Shown here piece after piece: positions 7,595 to 13,645 of a stretch of 14,767 nt of DNA (position 1 is its first letter; the number at the start of each line of letters is the position of its first letter). The position numbers were made by a program, and so were the translations under genes. The DNA comes from Promethearchaeia archaeon (GTDB lineage: Archaea > Asgardarchaeota > Lokiarchaeia > Sigyniarchaeales > SOKP01), in NCBI GenBank assembly GCA_029856445.1, contig JAHQWY010000055.1, forward strand, positions 1-14,767, given 5' to 3'. Below the pieces are notes generated by a model. The model was not told the DNA's origin, searched no databases, and saw only the letters and a program-made list of their open reading frames with translations.

Positions 7595-8005
7595 ATGGTA
7601 GTATTAGATACAGACGTTTTAGTTTACTATCTTAGAGGTAAAAATGATAGTTACTCGAAGATGATAAATCTCAAGAAAAAGGAAGGATCATTAAATACAA
7701 CTATTTTCAATGTAGTAGAATTATACAAGGGGTGTTATTCTATGAAAAATGTAGCCAAGGGATTAAAGAAGGTGAAGCTATTAATTGATGCATTAGATGA
7801 AATTTACTTATTTGAGAATGATTCTGCTGAAGAATTTGCTAAACTTTCTTCAGATCTTAAAAAGAGAGGGAAAACTATTGGGGTTATGGACGAATTAATT
7901 GCTAGTATCTGTATTGTAAATCAAGAATCCCTCTACTCCGGTAATGCTAAACATTTTGAAAGAATTGATGATCTCACTACAATTGATTGGAGTAGGATTC
8001 CTTAG
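7595..8005 (+). CDS. vapC: VapC PIN-domain ribonuclease toxin
   Basis: A 136-residue PIN domain of normal VapC length. The metal-binding acids are visible: D5 (MVVLDTDVLVYYL; D7 adjacent), E42 (NVVELYKG) and D99 (GVMDELIAS). The last motif is SGNAKHFERI (115-124), where Ser replaces the usual Thr of T-x-N. VapC toxins are Mg-dependent endoribonucleases held inactive by VapB; the RNA target cannot be read from sequence. The ribosome-binding site GAGGGA overlaps the stop of the antitoxin gene, consistent with coupled translation. All catalytic acids are present, so it is probably active. Confidence 0.87.
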   Translation: MVVLDTDVLVYYLRGKNDSYSKMINLKKKEGSLNTTIFNVVELYKGCYSMKNVAKGLKKVKLLIDALDEIYLFENDSAEEFAKLSSDLKKRGKTIGVMDELIASICIVNQESLYSGNAKHFERIDDLTTIDWSRIP

Positions 8006-8029
8006 ATTTATTAAGTCAAAAAACAATTT

Positions 8030-8062
8030 AAGGAAGACCTAACTATAATCATTCCTGAATGA
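8030..8062 (+). pseudogene. remnant of the antitoxin tail (last ~10 codons)
   Basis: Directly after the VapC stop, the frame AAG GAA GAC CTA ACT ATA ATC ATT CCT GAA TGA reads KEDLTIIIPE, the same end as the antitoxin tails at 118, 7299 and 9060. Upstream homology fades within about 10 nt. A scrap this short could be chance, but nucleotide identity over the last 20 bases with the 1-118 and 7299 copies makes common origin likely. Confidence 0.5.
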
Positions 8063-8078
8063 GGATAAACTAGAAAAT

Positions 8079-8501
8079 CTAATCAATAGGATCGATTATT
8101 TCTAGATTTGGAACTTTTTTGAACGCGCTATCATGTGTACAAATCTTCCCGATCTGATTAATCTCCATAAATGATAAAATAGTAGCGTCCCTCCCTCCTA
8201 TTCCCGTATGGGAGTACTTGCATAATGTTGAAAAAATATTATCTAAATCTTCAAATTCTAAATTTCCAACAACGAAATCTATTGACGAAAATATTTTCCA
8301 CTTCTCTTTAGCTATCTCAGATCCTAATCTTTTGACAAAATAATGCATTACTTCCATCATCACAACTGTATTTATTGCTAAATTGGCTTCATCATAAAGA
8401 TTATTAAAATGGTTTTTAACTGATTCATGCTCTATAGTTGTTTTATCAAATAAATAGATCCAATAATTTGAATCTATGAAAATTATTGGTTTTTCGTCCA
8501 T
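8079..8501 (-). CDS. vapC: VapC-type PIN-domain toxin partnered with an AbrB antitoxin
   Basis: A 140-residue PIN domain. The acidic residues are D10 (IIFIDSNYWIYLF), E50 (VVMMEVMHYF), D105 (GIGGRDATILSF) and D124 (ICTHDSAFKKV). The order and spacing match the PIN nuclease fold, and the T/C-x-H-D last motif differs from the T-x-N type of the plus-strand toxins, so this is a separate PIN subfamily. It starts inside the end of the AbrB-like antitoxin gene with a 19-nt overlap, indicating translational coupling. Catalytic residues are intact. The target RNA is unknown. Confidence 0.83.
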   Translation of the reverse strand: MDEKPIIFIDSNYWIYLFDKTTIEHESVKNHFNNLYDEANLAINTVVMMEVMHYFVKRLGSEIAKEKWKIFSSIDFVVGNLEFEDLDNIFSTLCKYSHTGIGGRDATILSFMEINQIGKICTHDSAFKKVPNLEIIDPID

Positions 8502-8758
8502 ATACTTTTAATCATCTCTGGTGTGAGTTTTTCTTCTAATGGAGTTGTAATGCATCCTACAAGCTTATCAAATATTTCCTCTTTAGTGGGACTTTTTTTA
8601 ATATTTATTGAATTATCTGGGTTAACCTTAATTGTTAATTTATCACCTGGTTGTATAAGCAGTTTTTCTCGTATTTTTGAAGGTAATGTCAAACGACCAC
8701 GATCATCAATTTCAACTTTTCCCATATAATCACCCATACCCATATAATCACCCATCAT
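8483..8758 (-). CDS. AbrB/SpoVT-type (swapped-hairpin) antitoxin
   Basis: A 91-residue protein whose residues 12-56 form an AbrB swapped-hairpin DNA-binding domain (GKVEIDDRGRLTLPSKIREK, then PGDKLTIKV). Residues 57-91 form the toxin-binding tail. Five in-frame ATGs lie at the start because an 18-bp segment is duplicated (8721-8756); residue 12 (ATG 8725-8723), directly before GKVEIDDRG, is the family-like start. Each duplicate supplies GGTGAT followed closely by ATG, so two equivalent ribosome-binding sites exist. The downstream toxin overlaps by 19 nt. Repression of its own promoter is expected; a candidate operator lies at 8810-8835. Confidence 0.82.
   Translation of the reverse strand: MMGDYMGMGDYMGKVEIDDRGRLTLPSKIREKLLIQPGDKLTIKVNPDNSINIKKSPTKEEIFDKLVGCITTPLEEKLTPEMIKSIWTKNQ
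8721..8756 (-). repeat. 18-bp tandem duplication of ribosome-binding site and start codon
   Basis: On the plus strand CCCATATAATCACCCATA (8721-8738) is followed by CCCATATAATCACCCATC (8739-8756), with one mismatch. On the coding strand each unit gives GGTGAT-TAT-ATG, i.e. a Shine-Dalgarno-like site plus start. The length is divisible by three, so both starts remain in frame with the AbrB-like antitoxin. Confidence 0.75.
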
Positions 8759-8809
8759 TTTTAAATTATTAGTTAATTTTTTATGAAAACGACTTACTCA
8801 ATCATCTTT

Positions 8810-8835
8810 TACGTAAAGTAATATATATCTACGTA
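8810..8835 (-). promoter_or_regulatory. candidate promoter/operator of the AbrB-PIN operon
   Basis: Two TACGTA palindromes (8810-8815 and 8830-8835) are 20 bp apart, two helical turns, and flank AT-rich DNA with TAATATATAT (8819-8828) usable as a TATA box. The site lies 52-77 nt upstream of the annotated start. Binding by the AbrB-like antitoxin is an inference. Confidence 0.4.
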
Positions 8836-8952
8836 CCCGAATTTTTTTTGAAATTTTAATATATTTTTTTACAGATGATATGGGTAATGGTGAATGAAGA
8901 TGTGATGATGTTGATATTAATTATGGTTAAGTGTTTCAATAAAATTCATTGA

Positions 8953-9060
8953 ATCCTGATAATTGGAACACTTCGCAACTTGCCTGGAGTAGAAGAAGTC
9001 AAAATTGAGATTGTTTTGGATCGTATAAAAGAAGATCATACAATTATAATTCCAGAATAG
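8953..9060 (+). pseudogene. third, degenerate copy of the antitoxin tail
   Basis: Thirty-six codons end at TAG 9058-9060 and read TLRNLPGVEEVKIEIVLDRI then KEDHTIIIPE, the same length as the tail at 7192-7299. The tail's initial ATG GAC is ATC CTG here, and the same frame upstream has TGA at 8950-8952. A short open frame from ATG 8887 (MVNEDVMMLILIMVKCFNKIH) ends at that TGA and may be what remains of the front half, but it no longer resembles an RHH domain. No product expected. Confidence 0.55.
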
Positions 9061-9063
9061 AAG

Positions 9064-9213
9064 ACTGTTTCCTTGTAATTCAAATACTAAAGCAAGTTCT
9101 TCGACATTTGGTGAATCATAACCTCTAATCCATGGTGCTGCTGCGATGAGGGAAGAAATCATTTCAGGATACGTGAGAACGAAATCAATATAAACTACAG
9201 ATCCCATAGAAAG
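9064..9213 (-). pseudogene. alpha/beta-hydrolase gene fragment
   Basis: The minus strand reads LSMGSVVYIDFVLTYPEMIS then SLIAAAPWIRGYDSPNVEEL and AVFELQ-like residues. This is the stretch beginning at the nucleophile elbow (normally G-x-S-M-G-G, here L-S-M-G-S with the serine codon at 9208-9210), then the 'a.dfal.yPe.v.sLi..ap' helix and strand. Sequence before the elbow and after about 50 residues is absent: the left end abuts the antitoxin tail at 9060 and the right end abuts the TPR-sensor remnant near 9213. Catalytic Asp and His are missing, so it cannot be functional. Family assignment is from motif pattern only. Confidence 0.5.
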
Positions 9214-9308
9214 GTACAAGCACAACGTATTGCTGATTTACACAACGTATTGCTGATTTACATGGTCTTAACTTATTAGCCTGGAGAGTTTCAAGTGAAC
9301 ATGATAAT
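9213..9308 (+). pseudogene. frameshifted upstream part of the truncated TPR-sensor paralogue 4
   Basis: GTACAAGCACAACGTATTGC onward matches paralogue 2 around residues 483-510 (QAQRIADLHGLNFLAW). A 20-bp tandem duplication at 9221-9260 breaks the frame: read through the duplication it stops at 9278, while after it HGLNLLAWRVSSEHDN continues in the frame of the following gene. All of the TPR region upstream is missing; the hydrolase scrap sits in its place. Confidence 0.6.
9221..9260 (+). repeat. 20-bp perfect tandem duplication causing a frameshift
   Basis: CACAACGTATTGCTGATTTA is present twice without mismatch (9221-9240 and 9241-9260). Intact paralogue 2 has one equivalent at 4429-4448. 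Twenty is not a multiple of three, so the coding frame is broken. Confidence 0.9.
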
Positions 9309-9842
9309 TTGCTAGAGCAGATAGACCTTTGGGAAAAAATTGATAAAGTTGAAACACCTATAGCGGAAAGGATTAATTTAGCATCAACCAATAGTGTTCT
9401 CGAGCGTATGCAAGGAAGGCGTGCTGTGGAGCCACCTGAGTTAGTTGATGAAGAGCCGATACTCCTTCTTATTATGGACAATAGTGGAGCAACGTATTTC
9501 AATCATCCATTTATCGTAAATTGGGATCACAGCGACCTCTTTAGCTCATTTATGTCCGCGTTTAACATGTTTATGGATGAAATCTTTTCGAAATCCATTG
9601 ATCGTATACGAGTCGGGGAGAATACTATCTTGGTAAATCCCATTGAGTCGTTTCTTGTATGTTATGTCATTAAAGGGCAATCCTATCCCGCGTTGCAGAA
9701 GTTAACGCGCTTTACTGAAGCTATAAGAGATAATCCGGAAATCTGGAAAGCCCTTAAAAAGTCAGAAAAAACCAGTGAGATGTTAGAACTCAATAATCCC
9801 CCTGCGCTTAAAACAGTGATTGATGAGATTTTTACTCACTAA
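9309..9842 (+). CDS. 5'-truncated TPR-sensor paralogue 4: linker plus sensor-like domain
   Basis: A 177-residue open frame from TTG 9309 starting within the linker (LEQIDLWEKIDKVETPIAER). The sensor-like domain at about 48-175 is complete: EEPILLLIMDNSG, LFSSFMSAFNMFMDEIFSKS, IRVGENTILVN, VCYVIKGQSYPALQKL, and the final helix. Domain residues are as well conserved as in intact paralogues, with no internal stop, so either decay is recent or a stand-alone domain is made. No ATG occurs before the domain and no ribosome-binding site is seen at the TTG, so expression is doubtful. A two-residue extension (TH) replaces the usual final Phe stop. The dispersed element follows 29 nt later. Confidence 0.55.
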   Translation: MLEQIDLWEKIDKVETPIAERINLASTNSVLERMQGRRAVEPPELVDEEPILLLIMDNSGATYFNHPFIVNWDHSDLFSSFMSAFNMFMDEIFSKSIDRIRVGENTILVNPIESFLVCYVIKGQSYPALQKLTRFTEAIRDNPEIWKALKKSEKTSEMLELNNPPALKTVIDEIFTH

Positions 9843-9843
9843 A

Positions 9844-9855
9844 TTTTTTTTATTT
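9844..9855 (+). terminator. T-tract after truncated paralogue 4
   Basis: TTTTTTTTATTT immediately follows the TAA stop. It is a simple archaeal-type U-tract without a hairpin. Confidence 0.35.
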
Positions 9856-9870
9856 AAACAGATAATCTCC

Positions 9871-9921
9871 TGAAAGGTAAATTCTTTGTCTGACATCAAT
9901 GAAAACTCAAGGGAAAAAAGA
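9871..9921 (+). repeat. dispersed intergenic element, copy 4
   Basis: CTGAAAGGTAAATTC and GTCTGACATCAATGAAAAC preserve both conserved blocks, followed by a purine-rich run GGGAAAAAAG. It lies between the end of truncated paralogue 4 and the 3' end of the minus-strand surface-protein gene. Confidence 0.6.
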
Positions 9922-9949
9922 AGATTTCATTATGAAAGAAGCACTATGA

Positions 9950-11113
9950 TTAGAGATTTAGATTCTTTTTTATTTTAATTGCTAATAATCCTAAAATTCC
10001 GAGAATACAGACTATCAATATAAATAAATTGACTCCTCCTATTTCTGGAAGTGGTTCTGGAGGGATTTCCTTTATGAAAGTTACTTCGTCATAATCAAAA
10101 TTACCGACAGTATCATTTACATAGATTCTAACAAGAAAATGGCCTTCAGGTAATACCTTCCAAATCGAAAAGGGCATATCAATTAGTACGTTATTACCGG
10201 GATTTGCAATAAAACCATATTCGATATTTGAATAATTGAGGTTTACCCAAAGTTTATCGAAATTATTGGCAGAAAAATTAATTCTAAACGAGGGTGGTCC
10301 CGTAAAAATTGTTCCATTTTGAGGTGAGATTATAGTTATCTCAGGTTTATCGAGAGTATTAACTATCATAATTAATTCATATGGTTCAAAAGAATAATGA
10401 TAATCATCAGGAATAGCAATTATCATTATCTTATAATTTCCTTCTGGAACATCTGGAACATTGAAAATAACATTGTAAATCCCATCATTATCAGGGTCAT
10501 AAAGTTCTCCTAGTCCATAAACCCATGTATATGTTACTATAGCACCCTTTATAGTATTATTTGAAGGATCCTTTAATATAATGTTTAATACCACATCATC
10601 TCCCGCATCTACTTCTAATAGATCACCCCCATCTGCTCGACAAATAATTCCAACTATTTGAGCTGCTTCAATCAAGAATGAAATTATTTGAGGTTGGTAA
10701 TTTTCTTTTTCTGCAGATATAGCTAAATAATTAATTCCTAGGCTTAGATCCATTGCATTTATTGTAATATTATAATATTGATTATTAGTTTCATTTAAAA
10801 TCCCCCATCCCAGCAATTCTACTGTCGCATTAGGGATATGGGTCCCTGTTTCAAGATCTCTGTAAAAAATAGTTATATTTATTATATCATCAAAGTCAAC
10901 ACTAATCATTTCACTATCATTTTTTGGCTCACCATTCAAAAATAACTGTAATTCAGTGTTTACTGATGCCTCCCTTATGTTGGTGTTTGTTTGCTGTTCC
11001 CCATAAGGTTGAGATTTAAACGCTAAAAGGATTCCCGATATCAAAATTAATATTGCAAAAACTTTACTTAATCTTAATACTTTGTTTTTATCAGTCTTTT
11101 CATGCAATATCAT
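9950..11113 (-). CDS. membrane-anchored surface protein with Ig-like domains
   Basis: A 387-residue protein with a hydrophobic N-terminal segment at 17-32 (VFAILILISGILLAF, signal peptide or anchor) and a C-terminal membrane helix at 362-381 (LFILIVCILGILGLLAIK) followed by the basic tail KIKKNLNL. In between are about three beta-sandwich modules: 52-150; 165-252 (with DPDNDGIYN, 207-215, a calcium-site-like loop); and 257-348 (SPQNGTIF ... YVNDTVGN), which resembles Ig-like domains of archaeal surface proteins. A proline-rich hinge (PPEPLPEIGG) precedes the helix. Several N-x-S/T sequons (such as N96, N107, N115, N266, N333) suggest N-glycosylation. The layout predicts the bulk outside the cell. 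Function is unknown; adhesion or S-layer association is plausible. It has a TATA box at 11205-11196. Confidence 0.75.
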   Translation of the reverse strand: MILHEKTDKNKVLRLSKVFAILILISGILLAFKSQPYGEQQTNTNIREASVNTELQLFLNGEPKNDSEMISVDFDDIINITIFYRDLETGTHIPNATVELLGWGILNETNNQYYNITINAMDLSLGINYLAISAEKENYQPQIISFLIEAAQIVGIICRADGGDLLEVDAGDDVVLNIILKDPSNNTIKGAIVTYTWVYGLGELYDPDNDGIYNVIFNVPDVPEGNYKIMIIAIPDDYHYSFEPYELIMIVNTLDKPEITIISPQNGTIFTGPPSFRINFSANNFDKLWVNLNYSNIEYGFIANPGNNVLIDMPFSIWKVLPEGHFLVRIYVNDTVGNFDYDEVTFIKEIPPEPLPEIGGVNLFILIVCILGILGLLAIKIKKNLNL

Positions 11114-11195
11114 TTATTACAATTTTCTTGTGGTTTATTTTTTTTCTTTTTTATGATTTTTGTCAAAATCGTTAATATTAAGGTAGGATAATCTC

Positions 11196-11205
11196 CTATT
11201 TATAC
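11196..11205 (-). promoter_or_regulatory. TATA box of the surface-protein gene
   Basis: Minus-strand GTATAAATAG is close to a consensus archaeal box A. It lies 83-92 nt upstream of the ATG at 11113, predicting a leader of about 60 nt with a purine-rich stretch (AAAAAGAAAAAAAATAAACC) in it. Confidence 0.45.
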
Positions 11206-11223
11206 TTAATATAAGGTTAAAAA

Positions 11224-11352
11224 ATGAAACAATTAGCATTTGAATCTTTATTGAATTTTTAAACTATAACTATTCTTATAAGAAATATAACAGGGAAAAA
11301 TTTTAATGAAATAGCGAAAGAACATGCAAAAAGATTGAAATTGACAATTTAA
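11224..11352 (+). pseudogene. short unrecognised reading-frame remnant in the divergent intergenic region
   Basis: One frame reads MKQLAFESLLNF, a TAA at 11260-11262, then TITILIRNITGKNFNEIAKE and HAKRLKLTI to TAA 11350-11352. The amphipathic end looks protein-like, and the two halves share a frame interrupted by a single stop. I do not recognise a family. It fills most of the 310-nt gap between the divergent genes, between their two promoters. It may be chance in AT-rich DNA. Confidence 0.2.
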
Positions 11353-11364
11353 ATTAACTTAAGC

Positions 11365-11374
11365 TTATATTTAT
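11365..11374 (+). promoter_or_regulatory. TATA box of the quinone oxidoreductase-like gene
   Basis: TTATATTTAT lies 50 nt upstream of ATG 11424, suggesting a start site near 11395-11400 and a leader of about 25-30 nt. Confidence 0.4.
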
Positions 11375-11423
11375 TAGATTATTTGACATAATAACAAATG
11401 AAAATATAGAAGATGTTAAAGAA

Positions 11424-12392
11424 ATGAAAGCTGCACTTTTACTCGATTATGGTCCAGTAGAAAATTTTAGAATTGTCGATATAGCACCTCGTGATCCAGG
11501 CCCAAAAGAAGTTATGATTAAAGTTCAATATGCAGGATTACGTTGGCCCGATATTATGGTACGTAGGGGTGATCTAGGAAGACGACATACGAAACCCTGG
11601 GTACCAGGAATGGAGGCTTTTGGAATAATCGAAAAGGTTGGTTCAGAAGTAAAAGATTTTGAACCGGGGCAATCTGTTATCTCAATGATAGCAGAGGGTT
11701 CCTTCGCGGAATATTTAACTGCTCCTGCTAATCTAATTAATAAAGTACCTGAAGGAGTCCGTGGTGACCAGATGTTATGCTATGCTGTTAATATGGTAGT
11801 AGCACACCTCTTAGTATATGGTTGGGGGAAAATCCAACCTGGAGAAACCATTCTTCTTCATACTGCTGCTGGAGGTGTAGGTCATATGGTACTCCAGCTA
11901 ATAAAACGTCGTGGTACAGACAATAAGGTTATAGCGCTGTCAAGTAGAGATGAAAAATTAGATCTTTGCCGTGCTGAAGGTGCCGACTATTGCATCAATT
12001 ATAAGAAAACAGATTATGTTAGGGAAATTCTTAATCTTTTTGAAAATAAAAGGGTTGTGGATATTAGCTTGAATGGAGTGGGTGGTGATACTCTTAAGAA
12101 AGACCGCCAAGTGATTCGTCCTTTGGGTCGATGGATACTTTATGGTGTTATAGGAGGTGTTCAACCATTAGATGTCTATGCACATTCTTATGATTCTATT
12201 ACCATTATGCCTTTTTCGATGATACCTTTTATAGGTACTGAGATTCATAGGAAAGCAGTTCAATTCATGCATGAATGGGTAACTACTGAAAAACTTATTG
12301 AACCCACAGTTTATCCATTAGAGGAAATAGGTAAAGCTCAAGATGATATGGAACATGGTCGAACTTCTGGAAAAATCGTAATAAAGATCTAA
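11424..12392 (+). CDS. zinc-independent medium-chain dehydrogenase/reductase, quinone oxidoreductase-like
   Basis: A 322-residue cytosolic enzyme of the MDR superfamily, NADPH:quinone reductase / enoyl-reductase branch. Residues 1-110 form the GroES-like substrate domain (start MKAALLLDYG, then VKVQYAGLRWPDIMVRRGD-type motif and PWVPGMEAFGIIEKVGSEVK). Residues 115-265 form the Rossmann domain with the nucleotide loop HTAAGGVGHMVLQL (146-159) and a NADPH-type pattern (ALSSRDEKLDLCRAEGAD, INYKKTDYV). The C-terminal part returns to the first domain and ends SGKIVIKI. The Cys/His ligands of zinc alcohol dehydrogenases are absent, supporting reductase rather than zinc dehydrogenase chemistry. Length is normal for the family and the gene looks intact. 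The substrate cannot be determined; no metabolic neighbour is present. Confidence 0.85.
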   Translation: MKAALLLDYGPVENFRIVDIAPRDPGPKEVMIKVQYAGLRWPDIMVRRGDLGRRHTKPWVPGMEAFGIIEKVGSEVKDFEPGQSVISMIAEGSFAEYLTAPANLINKVPEGVRGDQMLCYAVNMVVAHLLVYGWGKIQPGETILLHTAAGGVGHMVLQLIKRRGTDNKVIALSSRDEKLDLCRAEGADYCINYKKTDYVREILNLFENKRVVDISLNGVGGDTLKKDRQVIRPLGRWILYGVIGGVQPLDVYAHSYDSITIMPFSMIPFIGTEIHRKAVQFMHEWVTTEKLIEPTVYPLEEIGKAQDDMEHGRTSGKIVIKI

Positions 12393-12395
12393 AAC

Positions 12396-12548
12396 ACTGT
12401 AAAAATCCCCTATACGACACCCTATATCAAGTACTTTCATTTTTTCATTAAGATTTGATTCTTGAGCAAGCTCTAACGTTGCTCTTCTACCACACAGATG
12501 TAATTCTTCAATAAGGGCAAGAGCTTTCTTTATTTTTTTCTCTGTATC
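12396..12548 (-). pseudogene. class I SAM-dependent methyltransferase fragment
   Basis: The minus strand reads DTEKKIKKALALIEELHLCG then RRATLELAQESNLNEKMKVL and DIGCRIGDFY. This is the region before and through motif I of SAM-binding methyltransferases (VLDIGCGIGG; here GCRIGD, with two glycines lost). Nothing of the rest of the fold follows: the sequence ends against the oxidoreductase gene's 3' end, and on the other side abuts the TPR-sensor remnant at 12552. With the SAM-binding glycines altered and both flanks missing, it is non-functional. The fragment is about 51 codons without a stop. Confidence 0.55.
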
Positions 12549-12551
12549 TAT

Positions 12552-12755
12552 TCAAGAGAGCATGACAATTTATTGGAAGAATTAAATCTCTGGGAATCTT
12601 TTAAGAAAACCCAAACATCGGTATCAGAACGCCTGAAGTTAGCTTCTATTGATTGTGTAATCGACCGTATGCAGGGAAGACGCGCCATTGAGGCACCAAA
12701 GGCGAGTGTGGAAGAACCTATCCTACTATTTTCTGTCCCAATTTCTATAAATTAG
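12552..12755 (+). pseudogene. fragment of TPR-sensor paralogue 5 (linker only)
   Basis: Starting at TCA AGA GAG CAT GAC, the frame reads REHDNLLEELNLWESFKKTQ, then SVSERLKLASIDCVIDRMQG and EEPILL, matching the linker and the first strand of the sensor-like domain. It then breaks: after EEPILL the codons read FSVPISIN and stop at 12753-12755, so the whole sensor domain has been deleted. An open frame can be drawn from TTG 12573 (60 codons) but no start or ribosome-binding site is convincing. The dispersed element follows the stop directly, as it does in less damaged copies, which places the deletion between the first strand and the 3' end. Confidence 0.65.
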
Positions 12756-12810
12756 TATGGAAAAGTAAATTCAGCTTCTGAGTTCAATGAAAATTCCTTT
12801 GAAAAAAAAG
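12756..12810 (+). repeat. dispersed intergenic element, copy 5
   Basis: TATGGAAAAGTAAATTCAGC and TTCTGAGTTCAATGAAAATTC keep both blocks. It follows the remnant of paralogue 5 and precedes the second VapBC promoter. Confidence 0.6.
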
Positions 12811-12878
12811 TTTTATTAATTTTTTTTAAAATGAAATCTGACAAAACTAGTAAATACTAAACGCTTTACTAAAAAAAA

Positions 12879-12908
12879 AATATATTTATATATTAGAATA
12901 AATATATT
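12879..12908 (+). promoter_or_regulatory. perfect inverted repeat upstream of the second vapBC pair
   Basis: AATATATTTAT (12879-12889) and ATAAATATATT (12898-12908) are exact reverse complements with an 8-nt spacer. The repeat ends 24 nt before the antitoxin ATG and overlaps the likely TATA region. Antitoxin autoregulation is the likely use; it differs in spacing from the palindrome at 7329-7351. Confidence 0.5.
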
Positions 12909-12932
12909 ATTGATAATAGATTAAGTAATTTT

Positions 12933-13166
12933 ATGGTTAAAATGGGCTATAAAACAATTTCGCTTTCTGATGAGGCTTATAATGTATTAAAAACCAAGAA
13001 ACTTAAAGGTGAATCATTTAATGACTTGATCCTAAGATTACTGTCTGAACCTAAGCAAAAGGACATCATGAAGTTAAGAGGAAGTTGGAAAGGCTCCAAT
13101 GAAGAAATTGATAATATATTATTCTTAATATATAAAAATAGAGAGCAAGCTAAAATACGAAGGTAA
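12933..13166 (+). CDS. vapB: VapB-type antitoxin
   Basis: A 77-residue protein. GYKTISLSDEAYNVLKTKKL, then KGESFNDLILRLL, is the VapB DNA-binding region, matching the antitoxin at 7360. The C-terminal part (LRGSWKGSNEEIDNILFLIY, about 49-68) is the presumed toxin-binding segment. ATG 12933 or ATG 12942 (MGYKT) can both serve; the second fits the family start (short residue run before KTISL) better. The toxin start follows after 8 nt. Confidence 0.83.
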   Translation: MVKMGYKTISLSDEAYNVLKTKKLKGESFNDLILRLLSEPKQKDIMKLRGSWKGSNEEIDNILFLIYKNREQAKIRR

Positions 13167-13174
13167 CTTGAACT

Positions 13175-13570
13175 ATGGTGCTATTAGATACAGACCTTTT
13201 AATTAGTTTTTTAAGAGATAATAATGAAGCAGTTAAAATGATATCAAAATTGCTTGAAAGGTACATGATCCTTTATACAACTTCAATAAATGCTGCTGAA
13301 TTATATTTTGGTGCTTTTTTGTCTTCAAGAATACAAGATAACATGGAAGCTGTAGAGAATTTACTTAACACCATTAAAATAATTCCATTTGAATTAGTTC
13401 ATAGTAAAATTTATGGTGAAATAAGATCAGATTTACAGAAAAGAGGTGAAATAATAAATGAGATGGATATATTTATAGCGACCATGGCAATTGAAAAAGA
13501 TCTTCCGATAATTACCAGAAATACAAAACACTTTGAAAAAATTATGAAATTAAAAGTTGAAACTTGGTAA
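13175..13570 (+). CDS. vapC: VapC PIN-domain ribonuclease toxin
   Basis: A 131-residue PIN domain with D5 (MVLLDTDLLISFL), E42 (NAAELYFG), D98 (NEMDIFIATMA) and the T-x-N last motif TRNTKHFEKI (114-123). All catalytic positions are present, so it is probably an active endoribonuclease. It is the closest relative in the window of the toxin at 7595, with the same architecture but diverged helices. It is co-transcribed with the antitoxin just upstream, both inserted between truncated sensor paralogues 5 and 6. Confidence 0.87.
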   Translation: MVLLDTDLLISFLRDNNEAVKMISKLLERYMILYTTSINAAELYFGAFLSSRIQDNMEAVENLLNTIKIIPFELVHSKIYGEIRSDLQKRGEIINEMDIFIATMAIEKDLPIITRNTKHFEKIMKLKVETW

Positions 13571-13645
13571 TTAATTCCATGACACAATTTTATACTTCCT
13601 AAATCTTAGAATTAAGCATAAGACTAGTTCCATTTACCTTGAATA

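Noticed and set aside
8523..8729. Plus-strand frame opposite the AbrB-like antitoxin
   Set aside because: It is the complement of a clearly recognisable antitoxin and has no features of its own.
8917..9225. 102-codon minus-strand frame as a real gene
   Set aside because: Only its first half resembles alpha/beta hydrolases; the second half is the reverse of the antitoxin tail remnant. It is a chance fusion of a gene scrap and a shadow frame.
11114..11423. Search for tRNA or structured RNA in the divergent intergenic region
   Set aside because: No cloverleaf, T-loop consensus or strong hairpin seen; only promoters and a doubtful reading-frame remnant.
11424..12392. Zinc-dependent alcohol dehydrogenase
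   Set aside because: The catalytic and structural Cys/His ligands are missing; the AAGGVG loop and size fit the quinone-oxidoreductase branch.
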